A stretch of DNA of 64,000 bases from JALEFZ01 sp039817415 (GCA_039817415.1 JBCBVV010000037.1:1-64000), one strand, 5' to 3'. Shown: positions 35,051 through 45,423, numbered from the stretch's first letter. Made by a program: numbers and translations. The notes: a model not told the origin generated them from the letters alone.

Positions 35051-36487
35051 ATGCATCAGACCCAACTGGTCCGTTTGTTGTCAAAATTAAGTCCACAGGA
35101 TCTTCAGGCTTTTAAGAAGTACCTGATGAGTCCCTTTTTTAATACGCATAAGGAAACCCTCGATTTTTTTCTGATTCTAGAGCGCTTTTATCCTGATTTT
35201 GAGGAGGATAAGGTAAATAGGGAGTTTGTTTTTACGGAGCTTTATCCTGATAAAACTGAGGATGATTACAATGATTCTCAGATGAGGACTTTGCGGAAAT
35301 ATTTGCTGAATAAATTAACCCATTTTCTCGCATATCAATCTTGGAAAAATGATTCATTGGCAGTTCAATTGGACTTGATAGATTATTTATCCACCCTAGG
35401 CGAACCTAAAATTTTAGAAAAATATATTCAGAGAGGAAGAAGCCTTGCAAAGCAAAAAGAGCTTACTGGAAGTAGGATGTTTGCTCATCAATTTGATCTT
35501 GAAATCCATGCTTTGACTTTTCATGTTGAACATCGAAGTCGAAAACAAATAGCTGACCTTTCAGCCAATCATAAATACTTGGATTGGTTTTTCTTTTTAA
35601 ACAAGCTGAAATTGTATGCTTCTTCACTAAACAGTGAACTGATTTTTAATGAACAAATAGTCCAAAATCCTACAGCAGAGTTTTCGTTTAGGTTTGTGGG
35701 TGATTTCTTTGAAGACTTTCCTCCAGTCATTCAGGCATACTATTTAGGATGTAAACTGTTAAAGTTTCGGGAGAAAGATTTGGATGTTGACTTCTACAGG
35801 ATGAAGGAAATAGTTAGGTCATGTGGGGAGAACTTTGAAAATGAGGACTTTGGTAATTTATATGTGTTACTCATTTCTATTGCGAACCAAAAATATATCA
35901 GTGGAAATGGAAAATATATTGAGGAAATGTTTGAAGTATATAAGGATATGCTAGAACACAAATTACTCTTCGATGGGGAGATTTTTCCAGTCCATAATTA
36001 TAAGAATCTAGTTACACTTGGTTTAAGAAATAACCAGTTAGAGTGGACAGAAGAATTTATGGAAGAGTATATTAAGTTCGTCCCTGTTTCATATAGGGAG
36101 GATGTATATACTTACAATAAAGCTCATCTTTACATATATCAAGATAGATTTTCTGATGCATTGAAGCTTCTTCAAATGATGAAATTCTTAGATACTTTTT
36201 ACCAATTGGGTGCTAAAATGCTTCAACTTAAAATCTATTATGAACAATCTGACGTAGAAACATTTTTTAATTTTGCCAAGACTTTTCAAAATAATATTAG
36301 GAGGCAAAAAGATTTACCTGAATCAAGGAAAAAGGCTTATGACAATTTTGTCAAACTTTGCAGAAATCTATTTAGGGTTAAAATTCAAGAGAAGGATTTT
36401 TCTGAAAGTATATTAGAGGAAATTGAAATGACTCAACCAATAATTGAAAAGCATTGGCTTAAGGATAAATTGAATCAAATGGTTTAA
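35051..36487 (+). CDS. Hypothetical helical-repeat protein (Saprospiria-type family)
   Basis: A 478-aa soluble protein with no signal peptide. The N-terminal 110 residues (LSPQDLQAFKKYLMSPFFN, then a YNDSQMRTLRKYL helix) look conserved and recall proteins present in several copies in Saprospiria genomes. The remainder is a chain of paired helices resembling TPR-like superhelices. I recognise no enzyme motif. By eye the 5' 250 bases have ordinary composition, while the rest of the gene is strongly AT-rich, as if a conserved head had been joined to a variable body. It stands alone between its own hairpin and an isolated promoter region. Confidence 0.6.
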   Translation: MHQTQLVRLLSKLSPQDLQAFKKYLMSPFFNTHKETLDFFLILERFYPDFEEDKVNREFVFTELYPDKTEDDYNDSQMRTLRKYLLNKLTHFLAYQSWKNDSLAVQLDLIDYLSTLGEPKILEKYIQRGRSLAKQKELTGSRMFAHQFDLEIHALTFHVEHRSRKQIADLSANHKYLDWFFFLNKLKLYASSLNSELIFNEQIVQNPTAEFSFRFVGDFFEDFPPVIQAYYLGCKLLKFREKDLDVDFYRMKEIVRSCGENFENEDFGNLYVLLISIANQKYISGNGKYIEEMFEVYKDMLEHKLLFDGEIFPVHNYKNLVTLGLRNNQLEWTEEFMEEYIKFVPVSYREDVYTYNKAHLYIYQDRFSDALKLLQMMKFLDTFYQLGAKMLQLKIYYEQSDVETFFNFAKTFQNNIRRQKDLPESRKKAYDNFVKLCRNLFRVKIQEKDFSESILEEIEMTQPIIEKHWLKDKLNQMV

Positions 36488-36986
36488 TAAAAAATGTGGA
36501 GGGTGAAATATACATTTCGACCCTCCAACTTCCCCCAAGTGGCCTTACGGCCAGTATTCTTAAATAAAATATGAGTGTTAGGACTAGGGATTGTATACTA
36601 GCTATTTTAGGTAGATTCAAGTATCAATTACGAACTCTAGTTGTTCTCAGGAACAGCATTCAGCAGAAAGCAACCAAAGCAATAAGCTTCCTATGCTGAA
36701 CGCCATCATTACCTGAGTAAAACGAAAGGAAGAACGGAGTAACTAGATATTCTTTAAGTTCACACTCAACTTATCTTCTAATCTTAGAATCAGACAGTTG
36801 CTAGAAAATTCATTCGCCTCTCAACCTTTTCTTTCTTTCCTAGTAACCCTTACCTGATTGCTATGATATAAAGGTAGTAAGAGGTCATAACTGAAAAAAC
36901 TTCAAAAATTTGTATTTGTGAGCTAGGCTATTAATCTATTTATCTCAATAATCCATCAGTTTGATCATGTATGTAGACCTGTAGGC
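36488..36986. other. Intergenic region with two hairpins and a short frame
   Basis: A long hairpin at 36497-36527 (TGGAGGGT pairing with ACCCTCCA, extended by GAAAT/ATTTC) lies just after the preceding stop and probably shapes the mRNA end, though no T-run follows. A second small hairpin, TGGCC-TTAC-GGCCA, lies at 36539-36552. A 42-codon forward frame (36571-36699, starting MSVRTRDCILAIL) is open but unsupported. The rest is AT-rich with nothing recognisable. Confidence 0.45.
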
Positions 36987-39900
36987 TTATCTGACTATGA
37001 TTGGCCAAGTATAAGGAATGTCTGAACCTTCCATCCTAAGCCAGTATTGTCCGTTTAGCCCTTCTGGTAGATCAATTTGTAACATTTGTGAGGTCTTGAA
37101 AGGAGTAGACTCAAGGTTTTTTGTCCATACTTCTCTTCCAGCCAGATCAATCATGGTGATCTTTACCTCATCTGATACAACTGCTCCCTTAGGGGCGAAA
37201 ATTTGCAACACATTATGAGCAGGGTTAGGGCCTACACTCCACATGGGAAGATCAGGTATGCTCGTTTTCTCCTCTTCTATTTTGACTGCCAATGTACTCA
37301 TGCTGGCTGTTGAGGATGAGTTAACGGGAATGATACTTCCGTCTGTTTTGATGAGGAGCAAATCTGTAATGGCCATGGTGAAGAATGAGGTACCTGACAA
37401 AGCTGAAACCCCACCGTGACCAATATCATCGATTACAATTATAATCCCTCCTCTCAGGGCTGTACCTATTCCATCGACCCCTGCTTGATCTGTGCGGGTT
37501 TGGCTGATATAATAATCTTTATTGCTATGGTCCACATAAGAAAGTGTATCCGTCGAAACGGCCATTGAATCTGTTTCCAGGAAAGAAGAGTCCTGTTCGA
37601 TAGAAATAGGATTGCTCAGGGGTAGGTTATAAGAAAGCTTGATGCCTATGCCATATAAATCATCCAACAAGGTCGAATCGAGCTTGCTAATGTCAATGGT
37701 GAAAAAGGTAGTATCGCCTGTGGAGGTAGAATCCATAAGGAAATGAAGATCCACTTCAACATTGCTGGTATCTGAATATACCCCTGATGCAGATTGGGTA
37801 AAGTATTGTTTTACCCAATACCCATCGCTTTCTATGTCAATGACTCCATCCCCGTTCGCATCAGCGTGACTGTAGTTTACATTTGGTGCTAAGGAATGGT
37901 TAGCGGGAAAGGTCGTGTTCCAAGAAGGCGCATATTGTGGGGTGAAATCTGTGCTAGCATTGTTTCTTGCGGTTCCTGTTTGTCCATGTAGTAAACCGAT
38001 TAGAAGGTAGTCCTTTAGGTTAACCTGTCCATCTGCATTGGCATCTCCGGGCCACATACAACCTTGCTCCAAATTGACGTCATATTCGGCTTGATCAGAC
38101 TGACCACATTCATCTGTTACCGTCAAAAAGTACCTTCCTGATACATTGAGGCTCACCTCTACTTGTGTACCTAAAATATTTTGGTAATTATCTGCCCATT
38201 CGTAGGTATATCCTTCTTCTTGAATCGGGCTCGCTAAGGTTAAGGTGGGACCACAATGGACGGTATCCACATCACTTACCTCTGGGCTAGGATATATATA
38301 TACTTCCATCCCCATGGTATCGCTGCAGCCATTACCAACTGCTTCCAACAGGATTTTGTGAACACCTGTATCTGTGGGAAGGGTAATATTGGGTGAACTT
38401 TGGGAGGAAATCAGGTTTCCATTTAACATCCAATAGTAGGAAGTAGCTGATTCGGAATTATTGGTAGGTATGAGTACGCTACCCCCACAGAATCTTGTTT
38501 TTTCTAGAGAGAAAAATGCCTTTGCCTCACAATCTTCCTCATCACAGAATATCTCATCAGAAAGACTGCTCAGAGTTCCACTAAAGGAAGGGACAGAGGA
38601 GGTTGGTAGGATGTTTTGTAGGGTAGGTGTAAATACCAGGCCATTGACAGTGTCCAGACTTGCCTGAACTTTATTGACCGATGCGCTATTACACGGATTT
38701 TTGAGGTCCCATTCAGTTCTGACAAAAACTGAAGTTTGTCCATTTGGGTGGGAAGCCCAAAATCCAATATGTTTTCCAGCAAAAATACCTTGAGCATAGT
38801 AGGCAACAGAATCCCAGACATAGGTTTGCTGATGATCTACATGGTTGTCATTCAGGTATAGCAATATATTTGCATGCTGGCCATTTTCTTCAGCCTGCGC
38901 GAGTATAGCAGTTTTTCCATTACTTCCTGTAAAATAACTGGCCGAAAATTGGCTCCCTTCTCCTAGTGGGAGCGCATTTCCATAGGTAAGTGCTTCATCT
39001 TCATCTTCTGATTTTTCCCATTCTATCCAGCGTATTTCCTTCTGGTTATTTGCCAATAAACCTTCCCAGTAAATTCTATATTCTCCTTGATGATACTTTT
39101 CGAAGCCAAGGGCTTTTACAGCCAGTTGATTTCCTTTAGGGATAGCAATGGATTCTTTTAGCTGCCCATTGAGACCAATTTTGAAGACGATAATTTCTTC
39201 CCCGTTTCTTTCCCCAATAGCATAGGCTTCCCCATTGCTCATGGCAGCTACATAGGAAAGGGTGATATCCTGTCCTGGTTCTGAAACCTCAAGACTCCAG
39301 CTTACACCCCATGCATTTAGCTTCATGACCCAAGAACTATCGCCTTGTGCTTTTCCTGCTAGATAAATTCCAAGGTTATCAACTGTAAATGCTTCTAGTG
39401 ATTGAATACCAAAATGTGTATAGCTATTCTGTTGAATAAGTTGGCCATTTTCATCGATTTGGAAAAGGGTGAGTGTTCCACTAGAATCGGGCTGTGAGGC
39501 AATCCAAGTACCAATAGAACTGTCATGTCCAATGAATTTTGCTTGGTATTGGGGCAATTCAGTTTTCCATTTGATTCTGCCAGATGGGCTTCGGTGGATA
39601 ACGGATGATACTCCTCCTGACTGTGCAATTTCAAACCAGGTTTGGTCAGGACCTTGGCAACCATCTATTGTTTGCCAATCATTGTCTCGCTGCACATAAT
39701 AGGGTCGATCAAAGATGTTTCCTAGATCTAGTATGCCACCTGCGGCACAATAGTTTTGTAGGTGGGAATAACTTCGTGCATGTTCGATCAATAGGTCCTT
39801 GGCGTAGTTAGCCGAAATTTCGGGGCGTTGGCTTTTCAGGAGAACAAGGGCGCCAGCTACCATGGGAGCTGCCATAGAAGTCCCACTCATGTACCCATAT

Positions 39901-40973
39901 TGATTACCAGGAAGAGTTGAGGCAATTCCTACCCCTGGTGCCATGATATCTACACTATTTTGCCCAATGTTTGAAAAGGAGGCTATGTTGTTGTGATAAT
40001 CTACTGCGGCTGTAGAGAATATGTTGTCCTGAGAATAACTTGCAGGATAGAAGGGAGTGTGGTCATTGTCATTTCCATAACTGTTACCAGCAGCGGTGAC
40101 GATCAGATGCCCATCTGAAGCTGCATCATCGACCATTTGATCAAAAGCTTGGCTAAAGGTCGGGCTACCCCAAGAGTGGTTAGATATATCTACTCCCATA
40201 TCCAGCGCATAGTCCATCGCGGCAATAGCGTCAGATACATAGCCGCTACCATTTTGATTCAGGAATTTCAAGGGCATGAGACGGACATTCCATGCAATAC
40301 CCGAAATGCCGACTCCATTGTTGGTGGATGCTCCAATGATGCCCGCTACATGCGTTCCATGGCCATAAACATGGTCGTCGTAGGGATTGTTGTCATTATT
40401 GACGAAGTCCCAGCCAATAAAATCATCTACATAGCCATTGCTGTCTTCATCGATGCCGTTGATATCACCTGGATCGAAAATCCATTGACTGCCATCCCAC
40501 TCCAAAACATGACCGTCTCCATCTGCGTCTTCCGCCAGATTCTGCCAGATATTATCAACCAAGTCTTCATGTGTCCAGTCAATTCCAGAATCAAAAATCC
40601 CAACTATGATATCTTCGTTGCCCTTCTCTTCTTTCCAGGCGTGAGTAACGCCCATATCAGAACTAGAGGTCCACGGATCGATATACCATTGATAAGACTG
40701 TATGGGATCATTGGCTGAATTAAGCGCAAAAACTTGATGATCGCGCTCTACAAACAAGATATCTTCTTTTGTGTCTAAAAAAGAAAGGATGCTGTCCTCC
40801 TGTGAGGACGGAATTTCAATTTTCGTAAGAAATATATCGCTTCTATGAAGTGTTTGTTCCTTAGAAACATTTTTATGACCGGACTTATATCCTACAATCC
40901 ATGATTGAGAATTTTGGGCAAAAACAGGAAAGAGCTGACACAGGGCAAGTAGGAGGCATAAAAGTCGAAACAT
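36987..40973 (-). CDS. T9SS-secreted subtilisin-like serine protease with dockerin-like segment
   Basis: A 1328-aa S8 peptidase. Signal peptide 1-20 and an inhibitor-like propeptide (about 24-85) precede the catalytic domain (about 100-400), with D128 (FDSGID), H205 (GHGTH), N297 (TAAGNS) and S366 (GTSMAAP), so it should be active. Residues about 420-800 form a beta-propeller-like region, then come cysteine-linked beta domains with PKD-like character (about 830-950). A dockerin-like stretch, GDANADGQVNLKDYL and later DANGDGVIDI, lies around 970-1050. The T9SS type A sorting domain is at the C-terminus (NPAHNVLQIFAP and a final WPIIVR). It is exported through the type IX system and probably degrades extracellular protein. 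Confidence 0.93.
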   Translation of the reverse strand: MFRLLCLLLALCQLFPVFAQNSQSWIVGYKSGHKNVSKEQTLHRSDIFLTKIEIPSSQEDSILSFLDTKEDILFVERDHQVFALNSANDPIQSYQWYIDPWTSSSDMGVTHAWKEEKGNEDIIVGIFDSGIDWTHEDLVDNIWQNLAEDADGDGHVLEWDGSQWIFDPGDINGIDEDSNGYVDDFIGWDFVNNDNNPYDDHVYGHGTHVAGIIGASTNNGVGISGIAWNVRLMPLKFLNQNGSGYVSDAIAAMDYALDMGVDISNHSWGSPTFSQAFDQMVDDAASDGHLIVTAAGNSYGNDNDHTPFYPASYSQDNIFSTAAVDYHNNIASFSNIGQNSVDIMAPGVGIASTLPGNQYGYMSGTSMAAPMVAGALVLLKSQRPEISANYAKDLLIEHARSYSHLQNYCAAGGILDLGNIFDRPYYVQRDNDWQTIDGCQGPDQTWFEIAQSGGVSSVIHRSPSGRIKWKTELPQYQAKFIGHDSSIGTWIASQPDSSGTLTLFQIDENGQLIQQNSYTHFGIQSLEAFTVDNLGIYLAGKAQGDSSWVMKLNAWGVSWSLEVSEPGQDITLSYVAAMSNGEAYAIGERNGEEIIVFKIGLNGQLKESIAIPKGNQLAVKALGFEKYHQGEYRIYWEGLLANNQKEIRWIEWEKSEDEDEALTYGNALPLGEGSQFSASYFTGSNGKTAILAQAEENGQHANILLYLNDNHVDHQQTYVWDSVAYYAQGIFAGKHIGFWASHPNGQTSVFVRTEWDLKNPCNSASVNKVQASLDTVNGLVFTPTLQNILPTSSVPSFSGTLSSLSDEIFCDEEDCEAKAFFSLEKTRFCGGSVLIPTNNSESATSYYWMLNGNLISSQSSPNITLPTDTGVHKILLEAVGNGCSDTMGMEVYIYPSPEVSDVDTVHCGPTLTLASPIQEEGYTYEWADNYQNILGTQVEVSLNVSGRYFLTVTDECGQSDQAEYDVNLEQGCMWPGDANADGQVNLKDYLLIGLLHGQTGTARNNASTDFTPQYAPSWNTTFPANHSLAPNVNYSHADANGDGVIDIESDGYWVKQYFTQSASGVYSDTSNVEVDLHFLMDSTSTGDTTFFTIDISKLDSTLLDDLYGIGIKLSYNLPLSNPISIEQDSSFLETDSMAVSTDTLSYVDHSNKDYYISQTRTDQAGVDGIGTALRGGIIIVIDDIGHGGVSALSGTSFFTMAITDLLLIKTDGSIIPVNSSSTASMSTLAVKIEEEKTSIPDLPMWSVGPNPAHNVLQIFAPKGAVVSDEVKITMIDLAGREVWTKNLESTPFKTSQMLQIDLPEGLNGQYWLRMEGSDIPYTWPIIVR

Positions 40974-41331
40974 AAAATAAGCTTTGGTTGGTTATAGTAT
41001 GCCAAAATCATTCCTTGAAAAAAAAATCAAATTTTTTCAATTGTGACAATACTATTGTTTGTGTTTGAATGTTTGCCTGGTGCTTTTTATATGGCGTTGA
41101 TATTCAGGTTGTTATTTATTTGGGTATTAAGAATATTCCTGAATAAATATATTGTGAACTTGGTCATGATAAAAAACAAAATAATCGGAATAATTAATAA
41201 TGGAGATGTTAACCTTTTGCGAAAAAACAACCCAAGTAGAATTTTTGCGCCATATTAAGAGTTCTTAAAAGAGAGGGTTATATTATTTGTTGCAACAAAT
41301 AGCCGTTAAACCTAACCAAAATACAACAAAC
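40974..41331. other. Divergent intergenic region
   Basis: AT-rich sequence separating the subtilase gene and the coiled-coil protein gene; both promoters should lie here. I see A- and T-runs near 41020-41040 but no palindrome or reliable coding frame. Confidence 0.4.
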
Positions 41332-43548
41332 ATGAAACGATTGCCCCTATTCGTGTTTTTCACTTTTATGCTAGTATCCTTACATCATGCTCAGGAATTG
41401 GACCAGGATAGATTAGGATACGAAGACTTAAAACGAGCCCATCTTCAGGCGAAATATTCCGCTCGAGCTGCATCCTCTTATTATGTTCGAGCAGGAGAGC
41501 ATTTTATCCAAGAAGGTAGGTATAGATCCTCAAAGGCCTCCAAGGTCAAATTCTTAACCTTGGCAGTTCAGGCCTACAATAGTGCAGATTCCTGTTATGA
41601 TGCTTCTGGATATGTAGACAAGGCAAAAGAAGCCCGAATGATTAAAGAGCAAATAGAAGCAGAAATAAGGGAAATCAAAGGTGAGAAGGAACCGGAGCCT
41701 GAACCTGAAAAGAAAGCAGAAACGGTCAAGATCCCTGCTCCCGGTAACAGATTATCCAATCGCATTGAGTTTGCCGCTAGATTTGGAGTCTTTACGATTC
41801 AATTACCCGCTAGCCTTGGAGAAATTACACCTAAGCGATCCAATACAGAAATGCTGACTACTTCTGTAGAGCTAAATCCTTCCCCCATCACTATTGGGTT
41901 AAGAGAAACTGCCTTTAGTGCAATTCCTGGCTATGCAGAATCTGCCAAGCAATCGGGAAGTGAAAATTTTTGTGAAAAGCAGTCTTTTATGTTTGTAGGA
42001 GCAGACATGAATGATTTTCTACGGAAAAAAGGAGTGGAGCTAGAACCCGACAAGAAAAGGGAAATGCAAGCCCAAACCTATGAGATGAGCTCGGAAGAAA
42101 TAAACATTGGTCCCACCTCAGCATGTCTCATCACCATCGGAGGTAAATCACGAGATGATGATAAAATCATGGTAGTCTTAAGGTTCTTCTATAAGAACAA
42201 CCTTTATGACATGGGGTTTGAAGGGCCGACTGCCTGGAAAAATATCCTTCTCAGATCGGCCAAGACGTTTCGAATCAAACAAGTACCTATTCCAGAAGGA
42301 GGAATAGAGTGTTATGGAAAAGAAGCCAAGCTGATGGAAAGTAAGGCCCTTATCAATACCTTCCAGATTCCAGCCCAGAAAAGCACACAGGAGTTCAAAT
42401 TTGTCGTATCTCCCGTCCTTCCTAGAAATCCTGTTCCTAAGGAAAGCTGGGCTAAAATTATTTCAGGCATAAAACTCGCTTTGGATAATGCCCCCCGAAC
42501 GCAAATGGCCATAAAAGTAAAGTCCCCTGATAGATTGGATGATATTAGAGACATGATGGATCAGTCCTTTCAGCGAAGTAATATGGTTGTGGAGTACGCC
42601 AAACAGTATTCTATTGAATGTGTCATGCAGACGCTGACTGATATGGATGGCCCAACCTATATCAAGGCTATCAAATTCTATTTGGATGCTATGGAGTCTT
42701 GTATCAATGGCATCAGTGGACTTGAGTCAAAAATTTCGAATATGTCCGCGAATGTTTATTGGCAAGTACCATATACCACGATCAAGGCAAAGTGTATACC
42801 CAGAATGACCTGCTACAAGGGGAAATGGGATCCTGATTATTATTATGCGGAGAGCCGAGAAATAAGTAGGAGTGAAGGATTGGAACGAAGTGATAGAAGG
42901 TTTTTAACACCCAGACAAGTCGAGAGAGAGAAAGAAAGAGTGGCTGCTTATATAGAGAAGCTTGAGCGTAACCTAAGCGCTTTGGAGTCAAATGCAGACA
43001 GAAGCTTGTGTGATAAGGCTTTGCAAAGATTCTCTGATCGTGATTTCTGGAAACAAACCGAGACATGCGCAAGAATCGAACGAAAACTCGATGGGCTCTA
43101 TCAACAAAAGAATCTACTCCAACCGGAAATCGTACTTTTTCAGGAGGTTTGGGACAGTTATCGCACAGAAAAGACAGGTAGAATACGTTCTCTTTCTTCT
43201 CAATTAACGACCCTAAGAAGTGAAAAGAGAAGGCTAAAAGCGGAACTTGACAAGGTGGAAGGTCAAATCGAAAGACGGAAGAAAAATGCCAACAATGAAA
43301 ATCCCGAAACCTACAAGGCAGGAATGATTGTATTAAACAGGAAGTATAGAAAGCTATTTGAAGAGCTTCAATTTACAGATTCTCAAATAGCTTCTAGCCA
43401 AAAGTTGTTGGATTATTACCAGAATCCGAAGACCTCTAGTTCGATCGAAAATAACCTGACAGGAATGAAAGATCAAATGGCTAACCTGGATTCACAGATC
43501 AAGGATCAAGAGCTTATGCAATCCAGAGCGGGTTGCAAAAGGAAGTAA
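41332..43548 (+). CDS. Large exported coiled-coil protein of unknown function
   Basis: A 738-aa protein from the ATG at 41332, which starts the signal peptide (MKRLPLFVFFTFMLVSLHHAQ). Helical region about 25-115 is followed by an acidic, proline-rich linker (EPEPEPEKK), a beta-rich domain about 140-320, a helical domain about 330-460, and long coiled coils about 530-735 (for example RRLKAELDKVEGQIERRKK). Eight or so cysteines are present. No named family or enzymatic motif is seen. It is probably periplasmic. A perfect hairpin terminator lies 21 bases after the stop. Confidence 0.6.
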   Translation: MKRLPLFVFFTFMLVSLHHAQELDQDRLGYEDLKRAHLQAKYSARAASSYYVRAGEHFIQEGRYRSSKASKVKFLTLAVQAYNSADSCYDASGYVDKAKEARMIKEQIEAEIREIKGEKEPEPEPEKKAETVKIPAPGNRLSNRIEFAARFGVFTIQLPASLGEITPKRSNTEMLTTSVELNPSPITIGLRETAFSAIPGYAESAKQSGSENFCEKQSFMFVGADMNDFLRKKGVELEPDKKREMQAQTYEMSSEEINIGPTSACLITIGGKSRDDDKIMVVLRFFYKNNLYDMGFEGPTAWKNILLRSAKTFRIKQVPIPEGGIECYGKEAKLMESKALINTFQIPAQKSTQEFKFVVSPVLPRNPVPKESWAKIISGIKLALDNAPRTQMAIKVKSPDRLDDIRDMMDQSFQRSNMVVEYAKQYSIECVMQTLTDMDGPTYIKAIKFYLDAMESCINGISGLESKISNMSANVYWQVPYTTIKAKCIPRMTCYKGKWDPDYYYAESREISRSEGLERSDRRFLTPRQVEREKERVAAYIEKLERNLSALESNADRSLCDKALQRFSDRDFWKQTETCARIERKLDGLYQQKNLLQPEIVLFQEVWDSYRTEKTGRIRSLSSQLTTLRSEKRRLKAELDKVEGQIERRKKNANNENPETYKAGMIVLNRKYRKLFEELQFTDSQIASSQKLLDYYQNPKTSSSIENNLTGMKDQMANLDSQIKDQELMQSRAGCKRK

Positions 43549-43569
43549 CTAGTCTTCAAAGTACACAGC

Positions 43570-43612
43570 AAAAAACAGATGAAGTCCTTCTATTGGGTTC
43601 CATCTGTTTTTT
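43570..43612. terminator. Bidirectional terminator between the coiled-coil gene and cysM
   Basis: AAAAAACAGATG at 43570-43581 is perfectly complementary to CATCTGTTTTTT at 43601-43612, with a 19-base loop. A-run and T-run ends give termination signals on both strands, as expected between convergent genes. Confidence 0.85.
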
Positions 43613-43633
43613 GTTGAGAAAAAGTATAGTTGT

Positions 43634-44518
43634 TTATGCAGGGTCAAATAATCCAGAGCTAAGGTATCGATCGCCTCTATCACAAACGATGAATACAATC
43701 ACCCCTTCTTCAATTTCTGAAGCTACTTTCAAGGCTGCTGTCAAGGCACCCCCTGAACTCATACCCGAAAAAATGGATTCCTCCTTGGCCAATCTCCTGG
43801 CCATGGTTCTGGCTTCGTCCTGACTCACATCAATGGTTCGATCTACCCTTGATCGCTCAAAAATCCTAGGGAGGAATTCAGGGGACCATCTTCTAATTCC
43901 AGGGATTCTGGAACCTTCAGTGGGTTGGGTCCCAACAATTTGTACGTCAGAATTTTGTTCTTTCAAGTACCTGCTGACACCCATGATGGTCCCTGTTGTT
44001 CCCATGGCAGAAACAAAATGGGTAACTTTCTGCTCTGTATCCCGCCAAATTTCAGGGCCTGTAGTCCTATAGTGCATTCCCCAGTTGTCGTCGTTTCCAA
44101 ACTGGTTGAGCATAAAATAGCCTTCATCTCTGACCATTTTCTCAGCCAATTCTCGGGAATATTCAATTGTTTTGCTTGCATCTGTTAGGATGACCTTGGC
44201 CCCGAAAGCCTGCATCGCACCTACTCTCTCCTTGGTGGCAGAGGCTGGCATCAAAAGGGTCATATCCAACCCCAGTTGCTGGGCAATCATAGCTAATGCA
44301 ATACCTGTATTTCCGCTAGTTGCTTCTACCAGTTTGTCTCCTGCCTTGATATCTCCCCTGTTAAGGGCACCTGATATCATGCCATAGGCAGCTCTGTCCT
44401 TGACACTACCTCCGGGGTTGTGTCCTTCTAGTTTGCCATAAATGGTAACTCCCGGATTAGCAGGGATATGAGTTAGTTTTACGAGTGGTGTATTTCCTAT
44501 TAAATCCAGAATGGACAT
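43634..44518 (-). CDS. cysM: Cysteine synthase B (O-acetylserine sulfhydrylase)
   Basis: A 294-aa PLP enzyme that makes cysteine from O-acetylserine and sulfide (or thiosulfate for CysM). The N-terminus SILDLIGNTPLVKL, the PLP lysine K40 in GGSVKDR, the TSGNTGIAL substrate loop and the SAMGTTGTIMG phosphate-binding loop are all present. A C-terminal FSGMSSGGAL completes the fold. The length fits CysM rather than the longer CysK. It follows cysE in the same direction (59 bases apart), a coherent cysteine operon. Confidence 0.9.
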   Translation of the reverse strand: MSILDLIGNTPLVKLTHIPANPGVTIYGKLEGHNPGGSVKDRAAYGMISGALNRGDIKAGDKLVEATSGNTGIALAMIAQQLGLDMTLLMPASATKERVGAMQAFGAKVILTDASKTIEYSRELAEKMVRDEGYFMLNQFGNDDNWGMHYRTTGPEIWRDTEQKVTHFVSAMGTTGTIMGVSRYLKEQNSDVQIVGTQPTEGSRIPGIRRWSPEFLPRIFERSRVDRTIDVSQDEARTMARRLAKEESIFSGMSSGGALTAALKVASEIEEGVIVFIVCDRGDRYLSSGLFDPA

Positions 44519-44577
44519 ATGCGATGTTGTTTAGGAATAAAAGTGAAATTCTGTGAAGGCGTTGATCTACAAATGAA

Positions 44578-45423
44578 TTACTCTGGCAGATCGCTCATTG
44601 TCTGATGACCGACTTGGTAGTAAACTTTAGCATGAGGCGGAACAGAGGAGGTGATCCATACATTTCCACCAATGACACTATCATGTCCAATCTTGGTTTG
44701 TCCACCTAAGATGGTTGCTCCCGAATAGATCACAACGCGATCTTCAATAATGGGATGTCTTTTGATATTGGCATCCTCCTTACGTACGCTCAATGCGCCA
44801 AGGGTAACTCCTTGATAAATCTTGACATGGTCTCCGATATCCGTGGTTTCTCCGATGACAATGCCCGTACCGTGGTCCATGCAAAAGGAACGCCCAATCT
44901 TAGCTGCAGGATGAATGTCAATTCCAGTTTGACTGTGGGCATGTTCAGTAATGATCCTGGGCAGGTCCACTATTCCAAGCGAGTGTAATTCATGGGCGAC
45001 CCGATAAGCTGCTGTGGCATAAAAGCCAGGATAACTCCTGATAATTTCTGATTCACTCTTGGCAGCAGGATCCCCCTTGTACAAGGCATTCACATCTTCA
45101 TTAAGCTTGTCATAGACTTCTTCCAACCGATCAAAAAAATCCCGACTCACCTCATGTAGCATTAATTCTCCATTGTGTTGATTACACGATAAAAGAGCAT
45201 CTAATTCTAGCTTAAGCACCTGTACCCGAACTTCTATTTCTCTTGCAGATTGAAAGGGTGTTTCGGAATAGTCTTTATACAATAGTGCCATCAATGACCG
45301 GAAGAACTCGACCACCTTGAAAGGAGGGGGGCAAGTCGTGCAGCTTTGATGGGAGGCTAAAATTTTTTGGGTGAAAGAGGGACGCATAAACATAAATAGA
45401 TTATCAGCTTGTATACTGTTCAT
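44578..45423 (-). CDS. cysE: Serine O-acetyltransferase, EpsC-type
   Basis: A 281-aa enzyme that acetylates serine with acetyl-CoA, the first step of cysteine synthesis. The N-terminal helical domain (about 1-165) is of the longer EpsC type. The left-handed beta-helix of hexapeptide repeats (about 165-265) includes DIHPAAKIGRSFCMDHGTG with the conserved D-H, then VIGETTDIGDHVKIYQGVTLG and ATILGGQTKIGHDSVIG. It is transcribed ahead of cysM. Feedback inhibition by cysteine is typical of the family but not visible here. Confidence 0.93.
   Translation of the reverse strand: MNSIQADNLFMFMRPSFTQKILASHQSCTTCPPPFKVVEFFRSLMALLYKDYSETPFQSAREIEVRVQVLKLELDALLSCNQHNGELMLHEVSRDFFDRLEEVYDKLNEDVNALYKGDPAAKSESEIIRSYPGFYATAAYRVAHELHSLGIVDLPRIITEHAHSQTGIDIHPAAKIGRSFCMDHGTGIVIGETTDIGDHVKIYQGVTLGALSVRKEDANIKRHPIIEDRVVIYSGATILGGQTKIGHDSVIGGNVWITSSVPPHAKVYYQVGHQTMSDLPE

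Noticed and set aside
36571..36699. 42-codon frame in the gap after the helical-repeat protein
   Set aside because: It is open and basic, but nothing besides the open frame supports it. It is noted in the gap entry only.
41043..41258. 71-codon plus-strand frame before the coiled-coil protein
   Set aside because: It is AT-rich intergenic sequence giving many I, L, N and K residues, with no family match.
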